Shown piece by piece: positions 55,568 to 64,000 of a stretch of DNA of 64,000 nt. Each line of letters opens with the position of its first letter. The first letter of the stretch is position 1. This stretch comes from Sclerotinia nivalis. Taxonomy: Eukaryota > Ascomycota > Leotiomycetes > Helotiales > Sclerotiniaceae. The notes beneath the pieces are model-generated. The model was not told the DNA's origin. It saw only the letters and a list, made by a program, of their open reading frames with translations, and made no database searches. Location: the NCBI GenBank assembly GCA_029531795.1, contig JAPEIS010000013.1, forward strand, positions 806,001-870,000. The letters run 5' to 3'. The translations under genes and the position numbers were made by a program.

Positions 55568-58053
55568 ACAAGTAAGTTAATCCATTCTACTTGCTATTTA
55601 TATTTAGATTCTTATACTAATGAGTCTGATAGCTTAACAATATCGATCCCGTCCTTCGGATTCCCGTTCAATGCTTCTACACTCGAAGACTTTTTCAACG
55701 ATTCGATTCTGGGTACACAGGCTTTATGGTAGCATGGAGTTTAAGTTTCTGCAATTTGGGTATTTCATTTATGTCTTTCGAGTTATGATACGTTAGAGGA
55801 AGGGTTATGGTTTTTAAGGAGAACGTTTAGTAAGGGTCGGATGGACTGAGCTGATGCAATTGGGCTGGTCATGGGAAAGTCACAAATTGTTAAGAGCTGA
55901 ATAGCTCAATGACCGGATGCATTGTACATACTGGGCCATCAAATAAATCCAATTCCGGAAGCGCTTGCGGTTCTCGGAATTGGGGTTCGGATTCTAATGA
56001 ATGGAGTTCTTTGCAATTTCTTCTTCCTTCTGTGAGATTTCTCTCATACGATTAAATCCTCAAAATGACTTGTGCTTTCTGATCTTCAAAGAATACTTGA
56101 ATGCAAATAAGTCTAATGATTAGCTTTGTGATATTAAAATGAGAACATATCCTTGCATATAGACCATATTAGTATTATATACTTTGAAACAATATTAGCG
56201 GCAAAGGAAAAAAAGAGAAAAAACTTAAGATAATATACTATAGCATTGTTATTGCCTATAGACAGCACTGATATATTGTTGCTCATTCCATCCATCAAAA
56301 GAGTCTCCTTTTATTTTTCCCTATTCATTTGTCACTCAAACCCAACACTGCGGCTGGGTATACAGGCTTCTCGAACTCAGACTTTCTCAACTACAGCAAC
56401 AATTAGTCCCACCACCTCCTCAGGTTCATCTGCAGGTTCGTCGGGAAGGCAATTGTGACAAAACCTACGATCGCGGGGGTGAGGTTGAGATTTGGGGTGC
56501 AGACTTTTGGACGCGGTAGGGTATATGGGGTTTATGGGGGCGACTAGATGGTTTTGTTTTCGATATATTGAAGGGAGTAGATAGTGCTGTGAAGAGTTGG
56601 GCATGGATTTTAGATAGAAAGGAAGTTTTGGTGAGGAGGAATGAGATTCAATGAATGATATAAAAGCTTCGAGCAAGGGGGTGGAGATTTGGAGAATGCT
56701 GTAGAAATGATGTTTAATCAATATTCTATTGTGTATATTTACATTGTCCTACAATTTTCTCAATTATATACAATGAAAACAAATAAATAGTTTTTTCGTT
56801 CTATATTTTGAACGAATATGATTTGAAATAGAGGGATTTGCTTTTGGTTAATAGTAACACAGAACATATGCATTTCGTTAACTCTTATAATCCGGTAAAG
56901 GAGGTACAGATTATCGGGAGCGATATTGAGGCAATAGGATATAAAAAATGGCATCACTGTAGATTCTAATCCCCAAATTCCATCTTCATCAACAAAGAGC
57001 TGAGCCTGCCACCTATACATCTTGTCTATTAGAGGAATCAAGAAATTTGAAAAAAATAATGAGATAGATTGTCCCTTTGAACAAGATGAACAAGAGCCTC
57101 ATGCATATACACGCTCTCTTGCTTGAAGACTATCAAACAAGCATCGGGGTTTATTGCCTGTAGATATGAATATAATAGGTTGGATGGGATAATTTTTTCG
57201 GGGGACCAAGGTCTTTTCTTGTTAGAATGTTTTGAAAACATCATGATCCTCTGTAGCTGGTGTGTTATCTTAAGATAGCCTTGTGAATATTTGTGATATT
57301 GTGGGTTTGAAAGTAGAACAACGTGCTAAATGTCAAAAAAGAACTCTAGCTTCAGATGCGGTTCAATCAATACAGTAATTGAATAATACAATGTTTAGCA
57401 GCAAATATATTGTGAGAACATGATGGATGTTCCTGTCCTCAAAAGTTGGCCTTTCTAGACCGGGGCACTAGTACCTGTAGTTGTTGAACTATGGCTAATT
57501 CTGATATGGTAAAAGCCTTACCAGTGAAAGTCTAGACACATAAATATCTGGAGCTAGAGTCTAGATATAATCTGAGGGGTATGTACTGTACCAGATACCT
57601 CGGTGATGAGCTAACACCTACTTGGTATTCGCGTGAAATTTGACATAGCATAAAGCTTGTTATGTGGAGTCCCCAAAAATATAATACTACTTGATGGATG
57701 AGCAACTAAAACGCGAAACCTGAGCTCAAACACGGCAGAAATATGAGGCATTCTTTTGATAGGAAAAGACTAGTTTCCCATGATGAATACACTTGATGTA
57801 CTGCATATTACTCAAGACTTGGATCAAATCATTTATCTTGGGTGTCGATTAGAACTTACCAATACATAGGTCATGCATCACATTGAGGCTCATTCACTGC
57901 TCTGATGGAGCATTTTGATTCCCCAGACCTTCCTTGTATGGCCCTAAACTGCTCACTAGAACTCATTCCATATCATCTAATGCTCACACAGGACACCGTA
58001 TTTTATAATCAGCATTGACTTCATTCATCTTATCATTTCTCCTATCAAGGCCA
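55568..58053. other. Gene-poor region, nothing recognised
   Basis: About 2.5 kb. Frames are short and mostly low-quality, with no repeats or RNA genes. Possible 3' end of the orphan gene at the left, and downstream flank of the pseudogene at the right. Confidence 0.5.
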
Positions 58054-60530
58054 CTACAAGCCCGCTAAATAATTCTTCAAAACTCTAACCACAACCTTCA
58101 ACCGAGGACTTCCTCCTCCATTCCTTCCTTTGTGAAGAATGTCCATTACTGTAAATGGGTACGATGGCTCAATGCTGTCTTCGTATGGAAATAGAGGATG
58201 CTCTATCCCCAACTGCTGCATGATTTGAACACGGAACTTTTTCATCAATTGATGATATGCCAGGGTCAATGATATATAATCGAACTGCACTTTAGCGAGC
58301 TCTGCGGGGAGAAACTTCTTGCAGGGTAGAAAGAAATTGCAGCGGCGTGAGTTGTCGTCTCGCGTTTCGGCGTTGGTGTTTTGTTTCGTTATTTGTAAGA
58401 ATTCGGTGGCCTTGAACTAGGCGTTGAAGATTGTTGGTGGCATCACTAAAAGTTGCTTGATGGTCGAGAAATGCGCGAGTAGATGTAGTGACAGCGTTGA
58501 TGACATATTGTGGTTCTTTGTACGGAAGGCCACGTTGATAGTGAGACATCTTCGTCTTGGAGATGCCCATATGTTTTGTAAAGAGAATACATCCCTCACC
58601 TGAAAAGATATCTTCCATGTGTAACTCTATCATCTGTTCCATGTCGGGCCATTTGATGTCAAGAAGCTTGGGCCTTCTGCACTCCGCATATAGGTATGCT
58701 AGTAATGTGGTGACTGTATGGTAACAGCAATGGGTAAGACCAGCTTGTTCAGTGGCAGTGATCAACCGAAGAGCCATCATTCCACAGTAAACAGGATTAT
58801 GTGTGAAAATAAAGTCCATATCTTTGTGAGGCCGGATCATTCGAAGGTCAAGTGTCCTAGCATTTTCTCCGTGCTGTGGATCGCATGGTTCATCATCAAT
58901 TCCCGATTCGGCTCGAGCATTTTCCATCAGCTTTTCTTGCCAGACACGATCAATACTGCCATCTAGACGGAAAGCACTCTTCGGAACTCGCAAGGCAACC
59001 ATTGACATATTTGTCGATCCACCTGAAATTAATCTCCGCAATTTGCTTGACAAGAGTTATGTCTTTAGGAAGCCACAAGTAAGCCTCCCATGCTCCTGAA
59101 AAAACACCCGTGGCTTCCAAAACCTTTCCAATCCGGTTGCCCGTGGCGTCTAAATCTCGGCGGCCCATGTTGATCTTATTGCCAAGTATGTCGTGAAGAT
59201 CGAGGAATATTCGTGAAGCAAAGACGAGACTAACGCTGATGATTCCTTCAATTCTTAACTTGCGCAAGCCAGCACTCAATGCATCTTCAGCGGAAAGAGC
59301 ATATTGGCCTAGTCCATTGCTTTTTAGTGTTTTGTTATGCAGACCAAACGAATCAAGGTCGATCATGAGTTGTGATAGCAAAGCATCTTCTTTTCCTTTT
59401 TATCCATATAAGGTGTTCCCAGTATTTCCGGGCATGAACCGTAGCCAGCACGAAGTGGGAAGGAAGGAATCGGGTACCCGGGGGAATCTGGCGCCATTTT
59501 ACTTAAGAACTCGTACTTCATTAAAGTGCGAGAAGTAGAAAGATATATGAAGTCATCAAAGTGTGTTGGTCGCAGCATTTCGTTGGCTGCCATGGCCTGA
59601 TCTGGGTTTTGGCCATGACTGAAAGCGTTGGCATAGAAGATAACGATGGCAATCGTATCATAAGAACGCTTCTTTGAGAAAAAATTTGGTGCAGTGGCCA
59701 GGATTTCTTCCTCGTTGCGACGAACAGCCTCAAATGCCAAGTTAGTAATGAGAGTAGCGCTAACAAGGTCCAACTTTCCACTTTTATAGCTCTTCCATAT
59801 ATCGTGTAAGAAGTCTTGAATGCGATGGAGATCCTCAAAGAAATGAAAGTTCATAAAGCTCATTCTCATCTCGATAGATTCATCTCCCAATTCGTAAGTG
59901 GTTGACATGTCGACTGTGACCCCAAAGCCACCATCCTTGCCATCGGCGTCTAAGACATAGTGATATCTATCCAGGAGGATTCCGCATCACTTGTCTTGCT
60001 GGAACTCTTGGGCGTACTATCTGTGTTGATTGAAGAACTGCTATTGTTCTTTTGCCGATTAAGAGTGCTCAAAGCCTGTTCTAAAATCGTAATGAAGTGT
60101 TGGTGGCCTTCGTTTGAGTATTGATTCTCAACCTTAGATATTTGAAACCAATCTGCACAACGTTGTCGAGCATGGATCGCTCGCTCGAGGACTTTACGCA
60201 CAGTTTGAGGTATTTCAACTCTACCAGCGATGGCTTGAGCCTGTTTGATCACGTCTTTCTTCGTGATAGTGTATTTGATCTTCGGAACCTTCGATTGAAG
60301 TATTTTAGCTTGGACTTTGAGCTTCACGCCGGATTCCTTGGCAAGTTTCCTTGCTTTTCCTTTCAGTCGCGGCTATTTGTTTGGAGTAGTTTTTGGCAAC
60401 GAAGGAGTCTCAACAGCCTGTTGACAACAGGTGTGGCCTCTTTCGTCGGAATCTTATAGCCACAAGCTATTACTGCCTTCGAAAACCCTATGGAAGATTT
60501 AGCCTGGATACACTGAAATTTCATCATTCG
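58054..60530 (-). pseudogene. DUF6604-like gene, frameshifted relic
   Basis: Five adjoining minus-strand reading frames in different phases (60327-59950, 59908-59363, 59381-58950, 59053-58292, 58290-58054) read as one protein. The order matches DUF6604-containing fungal proteins: an N-terminal ACGYKIP and LKGKARKLAKESG linker (about 60,330-60,470, with a stop and a frameshift), VKLKVQAKI, YTITKKDVIKQAQAIAG, VRKVLERAIHARQRCADWF, GHQHFITILEQAL. Then come FFEDLHRIQDFLHDIWKSYKSG, DLVSATLITNLAF, FASRIFLDLHDILGNKI and FTHNPVYCGMMALRLI. Breaks at about 60,400, 59,965, 59,390, 59,030 and 58,310 lack donor/acceptor pairs, and one sits in an A-rich run, so they look like indels. Such proteins have no known biochemical role and are often variable between strains. 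Confidence 0.7.
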
Positions 60531-61005
60531 GGATACGTACAAGCAGTAAACACTGAGGTATCCTCCTTGTAGCTCAAGTACGAGCTGCTGAGATTATCGG
60601 GTAACATATTTCTATGATTGTTACTGTATTTGATGCATCGTGGATCATAAAAGCATGAACGATGAAGTTCGTAGCTGAAAATCTAGAAATCCAGGGTTTG
60701 TATGAGAATAAGAGAAAAACGACATCAAGATAAAAGTCGTCTCCCCTACACTAACTTGAGCAAACACAGGAACACTTTGCTGTTTGTATGCCTGTTTGCT
60801 CCAAAGAAGAAAGAACAACGAAAGGTAAAAAAGCATGGAGAAGATACTCGGAAACGAAAGGGTAAAAAGACAGTTCAATATTAAGAATCGCCCATGATCT
60901 ATAGAGGAGATTGATCGAAAATTACAAACCCGGACCTTTCATTTGAGAATGATTTTTCCTTATATAAGTGAATACTTCGAAGATATAAACAGATTCGGTA
61001 CTAAT
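60531..61005. other. Intergenic, nothing recognised
   Basis: Short region between the start of the DUF6604-like relic and the inverted-repeat element. Chance frames only. Confidence 0.5.
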
Positions 61006-61340
61006 AGTCGGCTCTCACAAACAGCCCGACTAATTCCTGATCACATATCCCCGGAAAGCGAAGATCCTATTAGCTATAATATATGAATAATTTGATTAAT
61101 TTTCGAATTCATATAATAATTTTTATTTTATAGAATTCAATTTGATGATATAAATCTAACAATAGATTTCTTTACTATATTCATTTGAAAGTTCATAATT
61201 ATATATCAAAATCCAAAATTATTATTAAAAAATCGTATTTTTGATATATTTTACACCATAATCGGTAAAGGGACAATTCGCTTTCCGAGGATATTCGCTT
61301 TCCCCACTTAGGAAGTAGTCGGCCGTTTATGAGAGCCGAT
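61006..61340. mobile_element. MITE-like element with terminal inverted repeats
   Basis: About 335 bp. The left end AGTCGGCTCTCACAAACAGC then CCGACTAATTCCT matches the inverted right end ATCGGCTCTCATAAACGGC then CGACTACTTCCT, with few mismatches and one indel. Subterminal GGAAAGCGAA-ATCC blocks follow on both sides (left about 61,053, right about 61,280 and 61,295, twice). The interior is about 80% A/T without a reading frame. TAAT lies directly outside both ends, a possible target-site duplication. Non-autonomous DNA transposons have this architecture. Superfamily not assigned. Confidence 0.65.
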
Positions 61341-62171
61341 TAATGTGGGAGGATATACAAAATGAGTCGCTCGTACTCCAAAACATATCTGCTCTATCCC
61401 AAGAGAAATTCTCTGTATCAGAAAACCTATGAATATAATGAATAATATAAACCACTCCACCAGGAAGCCGGCGAAAGGAATCGAACCTCAATAGTATTAT
61501 ATATCATATCGGGTAACAGTATCTAATAAGCCTGAGACATTATTCTATTATCACTTTTGGATTGGGATAATGAAGAGTCTTATTTGGTTCATTTCAACAT
61601 TTGTACACCCTGTACAATTCTTTTCGTCTATCGTCTTGATACCCACTAATCCTCATCCACTCAGCAGTCAAAAATCCGATGTACACATTTGTCAACATCA
61701 CGCAACAAACGATCATTCTCACTAATCAAGATCAGCCCTAAACAGACCCCCATATTTGATCATCTAATCATACATTAATGCCGATTTTAGTCTTCTCCAC
61801 ATTCGAGCTAATGCAGATTTTGTGATGCATCTGTGCTGTGTAAGCTATCAGGTTTGAAAACTATTCCGAAGTCTTTGCTCATATTTGGTATATTGTACGA
61901 ATAGTTTGTTTGATTTGATCGGTCGATGAGCCACGAATGATTGATCATCTCCTGTAATAATGCAATCAGCGAAACGTGCATTAAGGCCGAGATAAGTGAA
62001 TAATGAAGGATCCTCGACCCCAGGTATAATCGCTCACAAAGAAGTATATAAAGACCATAGAAACTTCATTCATTTCTCTCCAGAATATCCTCCAAGTTCA
62101 CAGTTTCCTCAATCACTTGCATAACACAGCACCTGCTCACTCTATCCCATCCCAACCTAACCAAAGCTAAA
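61341..62171. other. Intergenic upstream of the isochorismatase gene
   Basis: AT-rich flank of the MITE-like element and promoter of the next gene. Contains a tRNA T-arm-like string (GGTTCGATTCC on the minus strand, about 61,480), but no matching acceptor or anticodon arms. TATATAAAG at about 62,045 is a TATA-like box 127 bp before the start codon. Confidence 0.5.
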
Positions 62172-62903
62172 ATGTCTTCCACCGCCAAAACCGCAATCGT
62201 CTTAATCGACCCATACAACGAATTCTTGCACCCCGAAGGCAAAGTCAACCAACTCATCGCCGAATCAATGGCCGATACCAACACCATTTTTCACTTGAAG
62301 AATCTCGTGACTGCCGCCCGTGCACACAAGATCCCTATCTATTATGGTTTGCATCAGCAAGTGAAGGCAGGATTTTTAGCTGGTTGGAATCATGCAACTT
62401 CGATGCAGGAAGCTCAGAAGGAGAATAAGGTATTTGAGGAGGGGACGTGGGGGGTTGAGATTTTTGAGGGGTTGGAGCCGGATGTTGAGGGGAATGCGGA
62501 TGTGGTGGTTAGTAAACATTGGTGTAGCAGGTATGTGTTGGCCATTCTGTGCGGGGTTGAATGAGAGGCGGGGACTAATTGGAAACAGCTCATTTCAAAA
62601 CACCGATTTGGAGTATCAGTTGAGGCAGAGAGATATCACGCATTTGGTCTTTGCTGGATTGACTGCAAATACGTGTATGGAATCCACGGCTAGATATGCT
62701 TTTGAATTGTGAGTTGATTTTCCATTTGAGTGTATTAGACGATTGCTGATGCTGATGTCAGGGGATACCGCGTGACTATGCTTAAGGATGCGACGGCCGG
62801 CTTTTCTACTGTGGTGAAGGATGCTGGTACTGATCTCATCTGGCCATTGTTTGCGAATGAGGTATTGACAGTGGAGGAGTGGAAGAAGAGTTTGGAGAAG
62901 TGA
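62172..62903 (+). CDS. Isochorismatase-family cysteine hydrolase
   Basis: Three exons: 62172-62530, 62589-62708 and 62762-62903 (206 residues). The introns are 58 and 53 bp, with donors GTATGT and GTGAGT. Splicing brings together the Asp-Lys-Cys catalytic triad of the family: Asp13 in VLIDPYNEF, Lys115 in VVSKHWCS and Cys149 in GLTANTCMESTARYAFE. The strand before Cys149 (ITHLVFAGLTAN) and the glycine-x-x-V-T segment after the last junction (GYRVTMLKDATAGF) are typical. Members hydrolyse isochorismate, nicotinamide or small amides. In plant-associated fungi, secreted forms act on host salicylate precursors, but this protein has no signal peptide. A TATA-like box lies upstream. It is convergent with a Zn-cluster regulator 78 bp away. 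Substrate unknown. Confidence 0.9.
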
Positions 62904-62980
62904 AGTGATTGTACAAAGCTTTTGGATTAGTGTGTGATAGCTTTCCAAACTTTCATCCAAACTTTCAAAGTTCCTTTCCC

Positions 62981-64000
62981 CTAGCTCATCCAAGTAGTCT
63001 TCGAAATATTCATCTGGATTTGATCGTTCATATAAGGGTCTCGTTTGATGCCGTAAAATTTTACAAAAAGTCCATAGTGCCAATCGTGATGCCAAGGGCC
63101 GTAACAAGTCCCCAGCCAGTTTTTAACTATGCCTCTCATTCCTAGATTTTTCACGCCTCCTCTCATAATTAACATTTGGTTGATACCTGAGAGGTGCGTT
63201 TCATATTCTTCTCCGTCTCCACGTCCGACCTGATTTTTCTTGTTAGCCTGGTACTCGCACAATGATGAGAAAGCTCACATTGAAATACAGCAATATCAAG
63301 ACCACAAGGAGCATTTGATCCGTGGCACCTTCGTTTGGTATGTTCATTGCCTCATTTGCTAGGCGCATGGTTTCAATTTTGTACCAGATCAAAGTGCGTT
63401 TGTCAATTGGCTGTTTGCGGCCCCGGTGAACTACTGAGCCCAATAAAGTGGCGTAGAATAATGAGGGATGGTGCGATGCAATTTTTAGCCAGGTGAATGC
63501 TGTGCAATCCACATGTGGAGCGTCTTCAAATGAACCGAGCCACGGACCTAGTCGTCTGATAACTTTCAATTGTTATTGTTATTATTACTTTTCCCGTTAT
63601 ATGAAGATGCTGCTTACAGTATTCGATAAGAGTTGATTTGGGAAGTGGATCCCCGGTGGTACCTGGCAAGACAGAGAATGCATCGAACCCACCCATGAAT
63701 TCGCTGCTTAGACTAGGCTTAGATGCGTAGCATGGCCTAGCGCTGCGTAAATCGGCGACCGATTCGTGACTAAGTAGAACTTCCTCTCCAGTAAGAATCC
63801 TTCGGTCACGAGCCTCTCCTGTACTTTTGTGATCGTATTTTAAATCTCTCCGTCTTCTTCCGGATTAATAAACTTCCTTAACACTCTTGATATGCCATTG
63901 AGTACTTACAAGGATGGCACAAAATGGCACTTATGTGGAACACCTCGCTCCAGACAATCATTGCAGGGATGCTTTCGATTGCATTTTTGTTTCCTCCTAT
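62981..64000 (-). CDS. Zn(II)2Cys6 transcription factor (5' end outside window)
   Basis: Four exons seen, minus strand: 64000-63910 (partial), 63856-63618, 63562-63279 and 63229-62981. Introns of 53, 55 and 49 bp have GTAAGT, GTAAGC and GTGAGC donors. All junctions keep frame, giving about 287 residues in the window. The first exon carries the second half of a binuclear zinc cluster: RRKQKC then NRKHPCNDCLERGVPHKC. The first two cysteines lie beyond the edge. The third and fourth exons resemble the C-terminal regulatory domain of fungal TFs (Fungal_trans_2-like: EYETHLSGINQMLIMRGGVKNLG). Such proteins are nuclear DNA-binding regulators, often of neighbouring catabolic or secondary-metabolism genes. 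The acceptor at 63857 could shift by three bases. The downstream neighbour is the isochorismatase-family gene, tail to tail. Confidence 0.82.

Noticed and set aside
58054..60530. Five separate small genes
   Set aside because: The frames abut or overlap, run in one direction and together match one DUF6604-type protein in order, so a broken single gene is the simpler reading.
61450..61520. tRNA-like T-arm (GGTTCGATTCC on the minus strand)
   Set aside because: No 5' acceptor strand complementary to the following CGCCGGC and no D or anticodon arm in the preceding 75 bases. Could be a mitochondrial-type fragment, but a single arm is not enough.

Overview
The window is nuclear DNA of a filamentous ascomycete. 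The evidence is short introns (about 47-177 bp) with GTRNGT donors and CTRAY-like branch sites, typical fungal housekeeping genes, Tad-type and Ty3/gypsy retroelements carrying G-to-A decay, and a Zn(II)2Cys6 regulator. Protein style (DBP7, the 699-residue orphan, a DUF6604-type relic) points to Leotiomycetes, probably near the Sclerotiniaceae. That placement is an inference, made without any database search.

Layout. 1-6,953 is a dead transposon block: the 3' part of a Ty3/gypsy chromovirus with its 3' LTR, abutting a 5'-truncated LINE. 7,751-8,956 (-) is a TauD/TfdA-type dioxygenase. 10,452-12,254 (-) is the FG nucleoporin NUP49, head-to-head with FIP1 (12,483-13,586 +). 14,900-18,400 is a long stretch without a convincing reading frame, leading into an uncharacterised four-exon 699-residue protein (18,411-20,688 +). 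22,322-23,238 (-) is a HAD phosphatase, head-to-head with a TTC1-like TPR gene (23,448-24,538 +). Then come a small Ser/Pro-rich membrane protein (26,353-26,799 +), a XAP5/FAM50 gene (27,258-28,576 -), a one-helix membrane ORF (29,469-30,155 -), a two-HKD phospholipase-D-like protein (31,092-33,822 -), an F-box protein (36,048-37,508 +), a Whi5/Nrm1-like candidate G1/S repressor (38,505-40,006 -), a CENP-L/Fta1 kinetochore protein (41,721-42,743 -), a small secreted protein (44,594-45,331 +), pantothenate synthetase (46,649-47,791 -) and the DEAD-box helicase DBP7 (48,159-50,792 +).

From about 50.8 kb the character changes to gene-poor, AT-rich accessory DNA. It holds an orphan multi-pass membrane protein with a heptad-repeat tail (54,725-55,567 +), a frameshifted DUF6604-like pseudogene (58,054-60,530 -) and a 335-bp MITE-like inverted-repeat element (61,006-61,340). 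The window closes with an isochorismatase-family hydrolase (62,172-62,903 +) tail-to-tail with a Zn(II)2Cys6 transcription factor (62,981 to beyond the right edge, -). The TF's zinc cluster becomes visible only after splicing four exons.

Genes are mostly independent housekeeping units. Three divergent pairs share short promoters (NUP49/FIP1, HAD/TTC1-like, PAN6/DBP7). No metabolic cluster is evident, although the isochorismatase/TF pair could be one edge of one. Exon boundaries were placed by hand so that each model keeps frame. All spliced coding lengths are multiples of three.
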